Source of the DNA: Bradyrhizobium tropiciagri
Lineage (GTDB): Bacteria > Pseudomonadota > Alphaproteobacteria > Rhizobiales > Xanthobacteraceae
Direction: 5' to 3'
Assembly (NCBI RefSeq): GCF_018130545.1
Contig: NZ_JAFCKF010000006.1
Location: forward strand, 248,001-312,000
Length of the DNA: 64,000 nucleotides
The notes under the pieces are model-generated. The model was not told the DNA's origin and did no database searches. It was given only the letters and a program-made list of their open reading frames with translations. The position numbers and the translations under genes were made by a program. Shown piece by piece: positions 52,823 to 63,211 of this stretch (within the stretch, counting starts at the first letter, position 1; every line of letters starts with the position of its first letter).

Positions 52823-53794
52823 ATGACGCTCAATGTCTCACGACGATCCTTGCTCGCGCTCGGTGCCGGTCTCGGCGCCAGCACACTGCTCGGTAGCACC
52901 GCACAAGCGCGCGCGCCGAAACTCGGCACACAGACTCCCTATTGGCACCGCTTCGAGCTCGGCGATGCCGAAGTGACCGTCGTCTCCGACGGGCCGCTTC
53001 CGCTCGGCGATCCCTCCGGCACCTTCACCGGCGTGCCGAAGGAAGAGGTGAAGAAGATGCTCTCCGACAATTTCCTCTCGCCCGACAATGTCGTGCTCGA
53101 GCAGAATTCACCGATCGTCAACATGGGCGACAGACTGATCCTGTTCGATACCGGCATGGGCACCTCGAAGGCGTTCGGTCCGACCACCGGTCGGCAGCAG
53201 AAGAGCATGAAGGAAGCCGGCATCAAGCCGGAGGACATCGACGCCGTCGTGCTGTCGCACGCGCATATCGATCATATCGGCGGCATCGTCGATGCCGACA
53301 ACAAGCCGCTGTTCCCGAATGCGCAGTACTACATCGCGCAGAGCGATCTCGATTTCTGGACCGACGAAGGCAAGATGGGCAGTCCGTTGAAGGACTTTAT
53401 CGTGCATGCCCGCAAGAACCTGCTGCCGGTGCGCGATCGCATCGTGTTCTTCAAGGACGGCCAGGAATTCCTGCCCGGCGTGCAGGCGATCGCAGCGCCC
53501 GGCCACACCGTGGGTCACTCCATCTTCATGGTGAGCTCGGGCGGCAAGTCCTTCGCCTTCCTCGGCGACCTCTCGCATCACGCGGTGCTGCTGCTGGAGC
53601 GGCCGCGGATGGAGTTCTCCTACGACACTGATCCGAAGCAGGCGGCGGCGTCGCGGGTCAAGCTGCTGGAGATGCTGGCCGCCAACAAGACGCCGGTGAT
53701 GTCCTATCACTTCGCGTGGCCGGGCTATGGCCACGTCGCCAAGGCCGGCGAGGGCTTCCACTATTATCCCGAGCCGATGCAAATGACGCTGTAA
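52823..53794 (+). CDS. Tat-exported MBL-fold metallo-hydrolase (lactonase-like)
   Basis: A 323-residue metallo-beta-lactamase-fold enzyme. A Tat signal is visible (NVSRRSLLALGAGLGASTLL, cut near AQARA). The metal motif is LSHAHIDHIGGIVD (HxHxDH), with further ligands in APGHTVGHSI and LGDLSHH and near YHFAWPG. Layout resembles N-acyl-homoserine-lactone lactonases and related class B MBL proteins, but substrate is not evident. GGAGGAAG precedes ATG 52823. A strong terminator hairpin follows. Confidence 0.85.
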   Translation: MTLNVSRRSLLALGAGLGASTLLGSTAQARAPKLGTQTPYWHRFELGDAEVTVVSDGPLPLGDPSGTFTGVPKEEVKKMLSDNFLSPDNVVLEQNSPIVNMGDRLILFDTGMGTSKAFGPTTGRQQKSMKEAGIKPEDIDAVVLSHAHIDHIGGIVDADNKPLFPNAQYYIAQSDLDFWTDEGKMGSPLKDFIVHARKNLLPVRDRIVFFKDGQEFLPGVQAIAAPGHTVGHSIFMVSSGGKSFAFLGDLSHHAVLLLERPRMEFSYDTDPKQAAASRVKLLEMLAANKTPVMSYHFAWPGYGHVAKAGEGFHYYPEPMQMTL

Positions 53795-53803
53795 CCAGCT
53801 GAT

Positions 53804-53840
53804 CATCCGGGGACGGCGCGCGTCGCCCCCGGATGTTCTC
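53804..53840 (+). terminator. Rho-independent terminator after MBL gene
   Basis: CATCCGGGG (53804-53812) pairs with CCCCGGATG (53827-53835), extended inside by GACG/CGTC-like pairs, and is followed by TTCTCTT. It lies 10 nt after the MBL stop and 62 nt before the comM-like start. Confidence 0.75.
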
Positions 53841-53901
53841 TTAATGTTCTTGCGCCGGACAGCCCGCTCCGCTACCTTGGGTGGCGAAAGACAGGGGCAG
53901 C

Positions 53902-55440
53902 ATGGTCCAGCGGGTTTCCACCGTCGCATTCGAGGGGATTGAGGCCCGCGCGGTCGACGTGCAGGTCCAGGTCGCGCCGGGCCTCCCGGCATTCGCGATC
54001 GTCGGCCTGCCCGACAAGGCGGTGTCGGAGGCCCGCGAGCGGGTGCGCTCGGCGCTGATCGCCTCTGGCCTGGCACTTCCCGCCCGCCGCATCACCGTCA
54101 ACCTCGCGCCGGCCGACCTGCCCAAGGAGGGCAGCCATTACGACCTGCCGATCGCGCTCGGCCTGATGGCGGCGATCGGAGCGATCCCGCCGGATGCGCT
54201 CAGCGGCTTCACGGTGCTCGGCGAACTCGGGCTCGACGGCTCGATCGCGCCGGTGGCGGGTGTGCTGCCGGCGGCGATCGGCGCCAATTCGCGCGACGAG
54301 GGATTGATCTGCCCGGCCGCCTGCGGCTCAGAAGCCGCCTGGGCGAGCCCGGACATCCAGATCATCGCGGCTCAGTCGCTGATCCAGATCGCCAATCACT
54401 TCAAGGGCACGCAGGTGCTGTCGCGGCCGCAGCCCAAAGTGCATGAGCGCGAGGAAGCGCTGCTCGACCTGCGCGACATCAAGGGCCAGGAAAGCGCCAA
54501 GCGCGCGCTCGAGATCGCGGCTGCCGGCGGACACCATCTGCTGATGATCGGCTCACCCGGCGCCGGCAAGTCGATGCTGGCGGCGCGGCTGCCGTCGATC
54601 CTGCCGCCGCTGTCGCCATCGGAACTGCTCGAAGTCTCGATGATCGCCTCCGTCGCCGGCGAGATCCGCGACGGCGCACTGACCGCGCGGCGTCCGTTCC
54701 GCAGCCCGCATCATTCCGCCAGCATGGCCGCGCTGACCGGCGGCGGGATGCGCGCCAAGCCCGGCGAGATCTCGCTGGCGCATCAGGGCGTACTGTTCCT
54801 CGACGAATTGCCGGAGTTCGATCCGCGCGTGCTGGATTCGCTGCGCCAGCCGCTTGAGAACGGCGAGGTCTCGGTGAGCAGGGCCAATCATCGCGTCACC
54901 TATCCGGCACGCTTCATGCTGGTCGCTGCGATGAACCCGTGCCGCTGCGGCCACGCCTATGAACCCGGCTATTCCTGCAAGCGCGGCCGGCTCGACCGCT
55001 GCACCGCCGACTACCAGATGCGGATCTCCGGCCCGCTGATGGATCGCATTGATCTCAGGATCGAGGTGCCGGCCGTGACTGCGGCAGATCTGATCCTGCC
55101 GCCGCCGGCGGAAGGCTCGGCCGAGGTCGCCGCACGCGTCGCGGCCGCACGCGACATCCAGCTTGCGCGTTACGCGGCGGCCGGCATGCCGCATGTCCGC
55201 ACCAATGCGGAAGCGCCGAGCTCGCTGCTCGAGACCATCGCGCAGCCCGACGCACATGGGCAAAAGCTGCTCCGCGAGGCCGCCGACACCATGCACCTCA
55301 CCGCCCGCGGCTATCACCGCGTGCTGCGGGTGGCGCGCACGCTCGCCGATCTCGACGGCACTGATACGATCGGCCGGCTGCACCTCGCCGAGGCGCTATC
55401 CTATCGTGCATTGGCCGACGACCTGCGTCGCGCGGCGTGA
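53902..55440 (+). CDS. comM: YifB/ComM-family Mg-chelatase-like AAA ATPase
   Basis: A 512-residue AAA+ protein. The N-terminal ChlI-like domain is FEGIEARAVDVQVQVAPGLP and IVGLPDKAVSEARERVRSAL; the ATPase has Walker A GSPGAGKSMLAARL, Walker B LFLDELPEF and sensor motifs, with the Mg-chelatase C-terminal domain ending the protein. ComM is a hexameric branch-migration helicase needed for natural transformation in other bacteria; role here not known. ATG 53902 follows AGGGG at 5 nt; GTG 53881 is a possible longer start. Confidence 0.9.
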   Translation: MVQRVSTVAFEGIEARAVDVQVQVAPGLPAFAIVGLPDKAVSEARERVRSALIASGLALPARRITVNLAPADLPKEGSHYDLPIALGLMAAIGAIPPDALSGFTVLGELGLDGSIAPVAGVLPAAIGANSRDEGLICPAACGSEAAWASPDIQIIAAQSLIQIANHFKGTQVLSRPQPKVHEREEALLDLRDIKGQESAKRALEIAAAGGHHLLMIGSPGAGKSMLAARLPSILPPLSPSELLEVSMIASVAGEIRDGALTARRPFRSPHHSASMAALTGGGMRAKPGEISLAHQGVLFLDELPEFDPRVLDSLRQPLENGEVSVSRANHRVTYPARFMLVAAMNPCRCGHAYEPGYSCKRGRLDRCTADYQMRISGPLMDRIDLRIEVPAVTAADLILPPPAEGSAEVAARVAAARDIQLARYAAAGMPHVRTNAEAPSSLLETIAQPDAHGQKLLREAADTMHLTARGYHRVLRVARTLADLDGTDTIGRLHLAEALSYRALADDLRRAA

Positions 55441-55558
55441 GTTCTCGTGTTTTGCAACCGCGGCCCACCGCGTCAACGTCACAGTAACCACTCTCATTTA
55501 CGCTCCGCAAACCATAAGCACCGCGATCCGCGGGTGCTTGGGTCGAGCGAGTTGTGTC

Positions 55559-56080
55559 ATGTTGCGTATGAAGGTTTTGGCCTCGGTGGTCCCCCTTGCC
55601 GTGGCCGCGGTATTTGCCCGCGCTGAATTCCTGCCGGGTCCCCGGCCCTGCATCGACGTCGGCGGCGCCACGATGCAGATCGCAGCAGTCCCCTGGCAGG
55701 CCCAGCTTCACGTCAGCTTCACCGACGACCCCAGCCTTGCCACCGTCCGGGTCGGGATCGCCGACAGCGCGGACGCCGCCGACTTCACCGTGATCGACGA
55801 CATCGACGATGCCGAAGCCGGGGCGTGCGAGAGCAACGGCACGCCGCAGCTGATCGGGATCTCGGACGACCCGTCGGCAAACAGTCCCGTGATCTATCTG
55901 TCCCGTGACGATGGGCCGTCCGATTACCGCGTCTTCGTGCAGTCCAGGACGTTTTCGGCGCGCGATGCCGCGGCGCTGATCGTCAGCGCCCGCGGCGGAC
56001 ATCGCCGCCTCGAAGCGGCATCGATCGAAACCGACACCCGCTTGCACCGCCGGGTCATCGCGGAGTTAACCTCGCGCTAA
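55559..56080 (+). CDS. Exported hypothetical protein
   Basis: A 173-residue protein with a short N-terminal signal-like segment (MLRMKVLASVVPLAVAAVFA, likely cut at RA-EF). The mature domain contains two Cys residues (PRPCID, AGACESN) that could pair, acidic stretches (FTVIDDIDDAEAG) and strands rich in hydrophobic residues. I do not recognise a family. A small hairpin (AAGCACC/GGTGCTT, 55516-55539) lies just before its start. ATG 55559 is used; MKVLAS at 55568 is the alternative. The histidine kinase gene starts 53 nt after its stop. Confidence 0.68.
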   Translation: MLRMKVLASVVPLAVAAVFARAEFLPGPRPCIDVGGATMQIAAVPWQAQLHVSFTDDPSLATVRVGIADSADAADFTVIDDIDDAEAGACESNGTPQLIGISDDPSANSPVIYLSRDDGPSDYRVFVQSRTFSARDAAALIVSARGGHRRLEAASIETDTRLHRRVIAELTSR

Positions 56081-56132
56081 CCCTGTTCCGAGGGCAACGC
56101 GAAACGGCCATCAAGCTCAAGCACTTTTCAAG

Positions 56133-58454
56133 GTGGCCGACGCATCGTCATTGCCAGACCAAGCCATTTCAGGGCCACCATTGATGGGGCGTTTCTTCCG
56201 GATCAAGTTACGCTTTCGCCGCTTCCTGCGCCGCCATTCCTGGGTCGCGACGATCATCCGCTCCTTCACGATCTTCTCGGTCGCGTTCGGCGGCGCGTTC
56301 GGGTTCATCTCGGGCGCCCTCTCGCCGCACAGCGGCTACGATCCCAATTCATTCGCGATCGGGGTCAGCTTCCTGTTCGCGCTGGCCTGTCTCTGGATCG
56401 TGACGCTCGGCATCCGCCTGCGGCTGATGCGCAAGAGGCTGCGCACCGTCGCCATGCACAATGAGGCGATGGCCGACCGCAACTGGGAACTGCAAGAGGC
56501 CGAACAGCGGGCCGGCAAGCTGTTCGAGGCGCAGGGCGATTTGATCGTGCTGCACGACCTCGAAGGACGGATCACCTACGCCAACGACGCCTATTGCGAA
56601 CTGGCCCAGGTCTCGCGCGACAATCTGATCGACAGCACCGCCACGCTGACAGTGCTGGAGCAGAGCGAGACCGCGCTCGAGCCCAGCGGGACCCGTGTCT
56701 ACGACCAGAAGGTCGAGGGACCGCTCGGGCCGCGCTGGATCGCCTGGCGCGAGGGGCTCGTACGCAACGATGCCGGCGCGCCGGCCGAGATGCAGAGCGT
56801 CGGCCGCGACGTCACCGACCGCACCGAGAGCGAACGCGCGCTGGCCGAAGCCCGCGATCAGGCCGACGCCGCCAACCGCGCTAAGTCGCGCTTCCTGGCG
56901 ATGGCGAGCCACGAGATCCGCACGCCGCTGAACGGCATCATCGGCATGAGCGGACTGCTGATGGACACCCAGCTGACGCCGGAGCAGACGACCTACGTCA
57001 AGGCGGTCAAGACGTCGGGCGATGCGCTGCTCGCGCTGATCGAGGAGCTGCTCGACTATTCCAAGATCGAGGCCGGCAAGATCGATCTCGAACACCGCCC
57101 ATTCGCGCTGTCCGGCCTGATCGAGGACATCACCGAACTGCTGGCGCCGCGGGCGCAGGCCAAGGGCATCGAGATCGCCGCCTATGTCGACGAGCGGCTG
57201 CCGATGCAGGTGACCGGCGACGCGGCGCGGCTGCGCCAGGTGCTGCTCAATCTCGCCGGCAATGCCATCAAGTTCACCGCGAGCGGCGGCGTGGCGCTGA
57301 TCGTCGAGCCCGGCATCTGGCCGAACGAGATCAGTTTTCTGGTCCGCGACACCGGCATCGGCATCGCGCCGGAAGCGCAGCAGCGCATCTTCCGGGAGTT
57401 CGAGCAGGCCGACGACCGCATCGCGCGCAGCTATGGCGGCACCGGTCTCGGGCTTTCCATCAGCGACCGCATCGTCAAGCGCATGGGCGGCCGCATCACG
57501 CTGGCGAGCACGCCGGGCGCAGGCTCGACCTTCGAAGTCTCGATCCCGCTGACCGCCGCCGACACCGGCGAGGCCAACAGCTTCGCCGCACCCGACCTCG
57601 CCGGCCAGTCGATCATGCTGGTGGCGCCGCAGAGCATCGAGGTCTCGCTGATCTCGCGGCGGCTGCAGCGCTGGGGCGCACAGACCTGCATCGTATCGGA
57701 TGCCGATGTCGCCGCGGCGTTGCTGCCGGAGCGGAGCTGGCACGCGGCCCTGATCGACCACACGCTCGGCACGGCGGCGATGGAGGCGTTCGCCAACGCC
57801 GCCCGCATCCATGCGACCCACCGGATCGTGATGTTCACGCCGGCGACGCGGCAGGAGCTGTCGGCCGCCGAGACCGCGATGTTCACCGGCTATCTGGTCA
57901 AGCCGTTGCGCGCAGCCTCGCTCGCCGCACGCCTGACCGCGCAACCCGAGATCGCCGCGCCGAGCCTTGCGATGCCGACACCGGGCCTCGCGATCGAGGC
58001 GGCCGCCGAATCCGTGCCCTCAGCGCCAGCGGCCGCGCCGCCGGACAGGGGGCTCTCGATCCTGGTCGCCGAGGACAATGAGATCAACGCACTGCTCATG
58101 CGTTCACTGCTCACCCGGCTTGGCCACAACGTGGTCATCACCACCAATGGCGAGCAGGCGATGGAATCCTGGCTCTCGGCAACCTCGGCCGGCACGCCCT
58201 ATGATCTCGTGCTGATGGACATCCAGATGCCGCGCCTCAACGGCATCGAGACCACCAAGCAGATCCGCGCGCATGAGGCCGGGCAGTCCATCCGCCGAAC
58301 CCCGATCCTGGCGCTGACCGCCAATACGCTAGTGGAGGACCGCTATGCCTGCTTCGAAGCCGGCATGGACGGCTTCCTGATCAAACCGCTCGACCGCGAG
58401 AAGCTGGAAGAAGCGCTCGCAGGCCTTGCCGCCGCGCGGCATATCGCGGCGTAG
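56133..58454 (+). CDS. Membrane hybrid sensor histidine kinase
   Basis: A 773-residue sensor: two membrane helices with a short periplasmic loop (residues ~38-95), PAS domain (~128-230), HisKA with phospho-acceptor His260 ([12 protein letters not shown]), ATPase with Asn377 (NLAGNAIKF), DTGIGIAPE and [10 protein letters not shown], and a C-terminal receiver with Asp696 (VLMDIQMP) and Lys751 (LIKPLD). Between the ATPase and receiver, residues ~490-605 form a second receiver-like domain that keeps Asp542 (ALIDHT) and Lys590 but lacks the acidic pair, so it is probably a pseudo-receiver. The start is GTG 56133. Signal and partner are unknown; no response-regulator gene is adjacent. Confidence 0.92.
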   Translation: MADASSLPDQAISGPPLMGRFFRIKLRFRRFLRRHSWVATIIRSFTIFSVAFGGAFGFISGALSPHSGYDPNSFAIGVSFLFALACLWIVTLGIRLRLMRKRLRTVAMHNEAMADRNWELQEAEQRAGKLFEAQGDLIVLHDLEGRITYANDAYCELAQVSRDNLIDSTATLTVLEQSETALEPSGTRVYDQKVEGPLGPRWIAWREGLVRNDAGAPAEMQSVGRDVTDRTESERALAEARDQADAANRAKSRFLAMASHEIRTPLNGIIGMSGLLMDTQLTPEQTTYVKAVKTSGDALLALIEELLDYSKIEAGKIDLEHRPFALSGLIEDITELLAPRAQAKGIEIAAYVDERLPMQVTGDAARLRQVLLNLAGNAIKFTASGGVALIVEPGIWPNEISFLVRDTGIGIAPEAQQRIFREFEQADDRIARSYGGTGLGLSISDRIVKRMGGRITLASTPGAGSTFEVSIPLTAADTGEANSFAAPDLAGQSIMLVAPQSIEVSLISRRLQRWGAQTCIVSDADVAAALLPERSWHAALIDHTLGTAAMEAFANAARIHATHRIVMFTPATRQELSAAETAMFTGYLVKPLRAASLAARLTAQPEIAAPSLAMPTPGLAIEAAAESVPSAPAAAPPDRGLSILVAEDNEINALLMRSLLTRLGHNVVITTNGEQAMESWLSATSAGTPYDLVLMDIQMPRLNGIETTKQIRAHEAGQSIRRTPILALTANTLVEDRYACFEAGMDGFLIKPLDREKLEEALAGLAAARHIAA

Positions 58455-58527
58455 GCCAGCTCTCCAAAACAGCAAGGCTGGACGTCGATCATATTGTGTG
58501 CGGACGACCGCGCCGCGGTCCGCCGCT

Positions 58528-60198
58528 CTAATCATCTTTCTCGACACCGTCGAAACGCGTGATGGACGGATCGAATGCGTATCCCAGCGCCAGCATCAGC
58601 AAGATGATCGGGATCGAGAGACCCACGGAGAATTGCCAGGTATCGCTGATGCCCGCGAGCTGCACCCTGTACTTATAGATGAGAAGCGCGCCAAGCAGTG
58701 CGACCGTGACGGCAAGGGCGCCGAGCAGGGCGAGTGCCCACCGCTTGTACTTGACGACAAGACCGAGCGACAAAAAGCTGTAACAAATCAGCAAGCTCAC
58801 GGCCAAAACCATGTCGACGAAGTAGAGCTTTGGATCCACGCTGTGGCAAGCTGGAGAGTCTGTGCAGGAATAGAGATATTTGAAGTAGTCCGTGTTGATG
58901 CGAAACGGCACCCATATCATCATCGTGATGAACGTATAGGTCAGATAGATGTAAGCGCGCTCACTCGGGAGGCGCAGGATGGAAAAATCATCCGGACGTC
59001 GAATCTGCACCATGACGTAGAAGATCGACATCACCACCCCGGTCCCCAGTAACCAAATAAGGACCGAGAACGAAATCACGTAAGGATAGAAGACCATTGA
59101 GTGCGGAGCGCCGCCATCCCTCAGCATGCTGTTGAACGAATGCGCGATGGCAGGACGCCTCGCAAGATATTCTGAAGACGCGGACGCTGAGTACAGCGGC
59201 ACGGTCAGATAGTAGAATACGTTCGGCCAACAACTGTCCTTCATCCAGAACTGGTCGCCGAAATCCTGGGTGAAGGCCGCGTCCGGGGCTGCATTGTAGT
59301 GTGACAGCGGCTGAAACCGTGTCGCCGATGACGCGCGCGGACAGTCCGGCAATGCCGGATGAATCGACCACGGTGTTTCTTGCCCTCCCAGTTCGATCGC
59401 GATCGCGAGGCCGGCCAGAATCGTGCCGAAGATCAACGGCGTGAGGTAAACAATCTTGTCATGAAAGCGCGACGTGCTGGTCACGCTTTCGATGATCGAC
59501 AGGATTGGAGGACGAAGTGCGAACAGCGCCAAGGGCAAGAAGAAGATCGGCCAGATAAAGAACCCGCTCCAGATGGCGGCCATTGCACCCCATGATTTGG
59601 GGCCGAACTCCAAAAATCCGACGATGTGCGGCTGGATCGCGCAAAAATACCAGGCAAGGCAAGCTACGATGAGGTAGGCACGGAACCACCATGAAGCACG
59701 CTGGCGCCGCCAGGTGATCTTGCCTGCGATACGCGCCATGGGCCCCACGATCTTCTGTTCGAAGTCCGCCGATTTCGTCGACTGTGCATTTCGATCGTGA
59801 AATGGCCGGATCGATTCTGGCAGGTCCGACTCGTTCGGCATGCTCGCGCCGTCGACGAGCAGCGGCACAATCTCCTTTTCTCGATCGAGAGCAATTTTGA
59901 TCTCGTCCAGCAGAATGTCATATTCGCCGGACTTCTCTTTCTCCCGCAGGATGTCGAGCCAGCGGTTGCCTACAACGGCGACCACCAGGTCCGCGTCCGA
60001 CACCGCATCGTAGATCTTGGTCTTGTAGTCCTCGGAAATTTCAATGTTGCCGGTATCGAGGAATACTTCGTTGAACCCAGCCTTGCGGAGGGCACCCTGC
60101 AGCCCGATTACCAAAGAATTGTCTGCTTCGCCGTTTTTAAACGATACGTATGCATCGCGACGGCGATAGGAAATGAATGCCTTTAAAATTTGCCCCAT
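58528..60198 (-). CDS. TIR-domain protein with eight predicted transmembrane helices
   Basis: A 556-residue protein with an N-terminal TIR (TIR_2-like) domain: LKAFISYRRRDAYVSF (1-20 region), EVFLDTGNIE, SDADLVVAVVGNRWLD, and DEIKIALDREKEIVPLLVDG with Glu99, the likely NADase glutamate, then LPESIRPFHDRNAQ. Eight hydrophobic helices follow (~172-190, 205-229, 249-270, 371-397, 415-433, 459-482, 487-507, 523-542) with a ~100-residue loop between helices 3 and 4 that holds Cys286 and Cys323. TIR proteins in bacteria often degrade NAD in defence; a membrane-bound version here may be a stress- or phage-triggered toxin, but no partner gene is adjacent. Parts have 43-45% GC, well below neighbours, suggesting horizontal gain. 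Confidence 0.85.
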   Translation of the reverse strand: MGQILKAFISYRRRDAYVSFKNGEADNSLVIGLQGALRKAGFNEVFLDTGNIEISEDYKTKIYDAVSDADLVVAVVGNRWLDILREKEKSGEYDILLDEIKIALDREKEIVPLLVDGASMPNESDLPESIRPFHDRNAQSTKSADFEQKIVGPMARIAGKITWRRQRASWWFRAYLIVACLAWYFCAIQPHIVGFLEFGPKSWGAMAAIWSGFFIWPIFFLPLALFALRPPILSIIESVTSTSRFHDKIVYLTPLIFGTILAGLAIAIELGGQETPWSIHPALPDCPRASSATRFQPLSHYNAAPDAAFTQDFGDQFWMKDSCWPNVFYYLTVPLYSASASSEYLARRPAIAHSFNSMLRDGGAPHSMVFYPYVISFSVLIWLLGTGVVMSIFYVMVQIRRPDDFSILRLPSERAYIYLTYTFITMMIWVPFRINTDYFKYLYSCTDSPACHSVDPKLYFVDMVLAVSLLICYSFLSLGLVVKYKRWALALLGALAVTVALLGALLIYKYRVQLAGISDTWQFSVGLSIPIILLMLALGYAFDPSITRFDGVEKDD

Positions 60199-60291
60199 GG
60201 CAGAGCCCTGCCTCAAATAGGGCAATCGTAGCATCAACCTTAAGTAGATGCACCTTCAAATTGTCCTGTCGAGGGCGTCAGGCAGCCGAGA

Positions 60292-61248
60292 TTACAGCCG
60301 CCGCAACGCGACCGACTGCACCACGTGGTCGGCGCCCTTCTTCAAGACCAGCGTCGCCCGCGGGCGGGTCGGCAGGATGTTGTCCTCGAGATTGGCGAGG
60401 TTGGTGCGCTCCCAGATCGCGATCGCGGTCGCGGTTGCTTCCTCGTCCGACAGTGGCGCGTAGCGGTGGAAGTAGGACCGGGGATCGGTGAATGCGGTGT
60501 CGCGCAGCGCCAGGAAGCGCTTGATATACCACTGCCGCAGCGCGGACTCGTCGGCGTCGATATAGACCGAGAAATCGAAGAAGTCGGAGACGAACGGCAC
60601 CGCCTTGCCGTCGCGCGGCAGCCGCCCGGTCTGCAGCACGTTGACGCCTTCGACGATCAGGATGTCCGGCTGGTCGATCTCGACCCATTTGTTCGGCACG
60701 ATGTCATAGGTCAGATGCGAATAGACCGGCGCGCGCACGCGCCGCCGTCCCGCCTTGATGTCGCTGAGGAACGACAGCAGCGTCGGCAGGTCGTAGCTTT
60801 CGGGAAAGCCCTTCTTCTGCATGATGCCCTGCCGCTCGAGCACGGCATTGGGAAACAGGAAACCGTCGGTCGTGATCAAATCGACCTTCGGCCGCGGCGA
60901 CCAGCGCGCCAGCAGTGCCTGCAGCACGCGGGCCGTGGTCGACTTGCCGACCGCGACCGAACCCGCGACGCCGACGATATAGGGCATCTTGCGATCGCGG
61001 ATGTTGAGGAACTGGCGCTGCGAATAATACAGCCGCTGGGTCGCATCGACATAGATCGAGAGCAACCGCGACAGCGGCAAATAGATGTCCTCGACCTCTT
61101 GCAAATCGAGGCGGTCGTGCATCGAACGCAGGCGATCGAATTCGCCCGGCTCCAGCGTCATCGGCGTATCGTCGCGCAGATGCGACCATTGCTGACGCGT
61201 GAAGGTGCGGTAGGGGTTGTATTGCTGATCTGGTGCCCGGATGTCCAT
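60292..61248 (-). CDS. coaA: Type I pantothenate kinase
   Basis: A 318-residue kinase that phosphorylates pantothenate in the first step of coenzyme A synthesis and is usually inhibited by CoA. Walker A is [17 protein letters not shown]; other signatures are [41 protein letters not shown] and [12 protein letters not shown]. It begins [23 protein letters not shown] 61248 is chosen. It lies at the end of the his run, 16 nt after hisE, and shares its strand. Confidence 0.96.
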   Translation of the reverse strand: MDIRAPDQQYNPYRTFTRQQWSHLRDDTPMTLEPGEFDRLRSMHDRLDLQEVEDIYLPLSRLLSIYVDATQRLYYSQRQFLNIRDRKMPYIVGVAGSVAVGKSTTARVLQALLARWSPRPKVDLITTDGFLFPNAVLERQGIMQKKGFPESYDLPTLLSFLSDIKAGRRRVRAPVYSHLTYDIVPNKWVEIDQPDILIVEGVNVLQTGRLPRDGKAVPFVSDFFDFSVYIDADESALRQWYIKRFLALRDTAFTDPRSYFHRYAPLSDEEATATAIAIWERTNLANLEDNILPTRPRATLVLKKGADHVVQSVALRRL

Positions 61249-61264
61249 GAGGCCCTCCCCGTGA

Positions 61265-61588
61265 TCAATCGCGCTTGCGCGACGCCTTCTCTTCCAGTCC
61301 CGACATCGCGGTGCGCTTCTCCAGCGCGGCCTCGACATCCTCCAGCTTCACGCCGCGTGATTTCAACAGAACCAGCAGGTGAAACACGAGATCGGCACTT
61401 TCCGCGATGAGATGATCGCGGTCATTCTCGACTGCAGCGATCACGGTCTCGACCGCTTCCTCGCCCAATTTCTTGGCGCAGTGCTCGGCGCCCTTGTCGA
61501 GCAGCTTGCGGGTATAGGACGCCTCGCCGCCCGATGCAGCGCGGGCGTCGATGGTGGCGGCCAAATCGTGGACCGTGAAACGCGACAT
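61265..61588 (-). CDS. hisE: Phosphoribosyl-ATP diphosphatase
   Basis: A 107-residue all-alpha pyrophosphatase for the second step of histidine synthesis. Signatures are [40 protein letters not shown] and [16 protein letters not shown] with the metal-binding acidic residues. ATG 61588 is preferred to the TTG one codon upstream. HisI, the next enzyme, is not fused here and not in the window. It lies between hisF and coaA on the same strand. Confidence 0.96.
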   Translation of the reverse strand: MSRFTVHDLAATIDARAASGGEASYTRKLLDKGAEHCAKKLGEEAVETVIAAVENDRDHLIAESADLVFHLLVLLKSRGVKLEDVEAALEKRTAMSGLEEKASRKRD

Positions 61589-61696
61589 CAACTCAACTCA
61601 AGCATGCGCAGCAGCACCGGACGGTGCCATCCCTAAGTTGGGGCTTAGCATTTTTGTGACAAGGAGTCCCAGACCACTCTGTTTCCAGACCGTGCC

Positions 61697-62473
61697 CTAG
61701 GGATCGAGGCGCATCGGCAGGCCGGCGCGCACCATGTGATCCTTGGCCTGGCGGATGGTAAATTCCCCGAAGTGGAAGATCGACGCGGCCAGCACGCCGG
61801 TGGCGTGACCCTCACGGACGCCGTCGACCAGATGATCGAGATTGCCGACGCCGCCGGACGCGATGACCGGTACGGGGACACTGTCCGCGATCGCCCGGGT
61901 CAGCGGCAGGTCAAAACCTTGCCTCGTGCCGTCCCGGTCCATCGAGGTCAGCAGGATTTCGCCGGCGCCGAGCGCGACGACCTCCTGGGCATATTCGATC
62001 GCATCGATCCCGGTGGCATTACGCCCACCATGGGTGAAGATCTCCCAGCGGTCCGAGCCACCGGCACGCTTGACCCGCTTGGCATCGATCGCGACCACGA
62101 TGCACTGCTCGCCGTACTTCTCGGCAGCTTCCTTGACGAATTCGCGCCGGCTGACCGCCGCCGAATTGATCGAGACCTTGTCGGCGCCGGAGCGCAGCAG
62201 GGTCTTGATGTCGTCGACGGTGCGGACGCCGCCACCGACGGTAAGTGGCATGAAGCAGGCCTCCGCCGTCCGCCGCACCACGTCCAGCATGATGCCGCGG
62301 TTTTCATGAGTGGCGGTGATGTCGAGGAAGGTCAGCTCGTCGGCTCCGGCGGCGTCATAGGCAACCGCGGCCTCGACCGGGTCGCCGGCGTCGCGCAGAT
62401 CGACGAAGTTGACGCCCTTGACCACGCGCCCGTCCTTGACGTCGAGACAGGGGATCACCCGAACCTTGAACAT
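61697..62473 (-). CDS. hisF: Imidazole glycerol phosphate synthase, cyclase subunit
   Basis: A 258-residue TIM-barrel subunit that cyclises PRFAR with ammonia delivered by HisH. It begins [20 protein letters not shown], with the catalytic Asp in this first strand, and contains [16 protein letters not shown] and [16 protein letters not shown] with the second catalytic Asp. It works in a 1:1 complex with HisH, encoded three positions upstream. It starts 9 nt after hisA. Confidence 0.97.
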   Translation of the reverse strand: MFKVRVIPCLDVKDGRVVKGVNFVDLRDAGDPVEAAVAYDAAGADELTFLDITATHENRGIMLDVVRRTAEACFMPLTVGGGVRTVDDIKTLLRSGADKVSINSAAVSRREFVKEAAEKYGEQCIVVAIDAKRVKRAGGSDRWEIFTHGGRNATGIDAIEYAQEVVALGAGEILLTSMDRDGTRQGFDLPLTRAIADSVPVPVIASGGVGNLDHLVDGVREGHATGVLAASIFHFGEFTIRQAKDHMVRAGLPMRLDP

Positions 62474-62482
62474 GTGTCCCTC

Positions 62483-63211
62483 CTACGCCGCGCGGATCAG
62501 CTTGAGCGCGGCGGCCGGATCGAGCCGCCCGTCATAGAGCGCACGGCCGACGATCGCACCGGCGAGTTTTTTGGCACGAGGCTCCAGCAGCGCCTTGACG
62601 TCGTCGATCGAGGCAAAGCCGCCGGAAGCGATCACCGGAATCGAGATGCGATCGGCGAGGCCGATCGTGGCGTCGAGGTTGAGGCCCTTGAGCAGGCCGT
62701 CACGGGCGATGTCGGTGAAGATGATCGCGGCAACGCCGGCGTCCTCGAAGCGCTGCGCGATCTCGAGCGCAGTCACATGCGAGGTCTCGGCCCAACCCTC
62801 GACCGCGACCTTGCCATCGCGCGCATCGAGGCCCACGGCGACGCGGCCGGGGAATTTTTTCGCCGCGCCCTTCACGAGCTCGGGATCGCGCACCGCCGCG
62901 GTGCCGATGATGACGCGGGTAATGCCCTTGTCGAGCCAGGCCTCGATGGTCTTGAGGTCGCGAATGCCGCCGCCGAGCTGCACCGGCATGGTGACGGCCT
63001 TCAGCATCGCCTCCACCGCGTGGGCATTCATCGGCTTGCCGGCGAAGGCGCCGTCGAGATCGACGACGTGGAGATATTCGAAGCCCTGCGCGGCGAAGCT
63101 TGCCGCCTGCGCCGCCGGATCGAGATTGAACACGGTGGCGCGCGCCATGTCGCCCTGCTCCAGGCGCACGCAATGGCCGTTCTTCAGATCAACCGCTGGA
63201 AAAAGGATCAC
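62483..63211 (-). CDS. hisA: ProFAR isomerase HisA
   Basis: A 242-residue TIM-barrel isomerase for the fourth step of histidine synthesis, homologous to HisF. It starts (M)[20 protein letters not shown] with the catalytic Asp in PAVD, and carries [19 protein letters not shown] and [15 protein letters not shown] with the second catalytic Asp. The start is GTG 63211, overlapping the hisH stop as GTGA, so it is translationally coupled to hisH. Confidence 0.96.
   Translation of the reverse strand: MILFPAVDLKNGHCVRLEQGDMARATVFNLDPAAQAASFAAQGFEYLHVVDLDGAFAGKPMNAHAVEAMLKAVTMPVQLGGGIRDLKTIEAWLDKGITRVIIGTAAVRDPELVKGAAKKFPGRVAVGLDARDGKVAVEGWAETSHVTALEIAQRFEDAGVAAIIFTDIARDGLLKGLNLDATIGLADRISIPVIASGGFASIDDVKALLEPRAKKLAGAIVGRALYDGRLDPAAALKLIRAA

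Noticed and set aside
55516-55539. AAGCACC/GGTGCTT hairpin after comM as a terminator
   Set aside because: No T-run follows it and it is closer to the next start codon than to the comM stop; role unclear.
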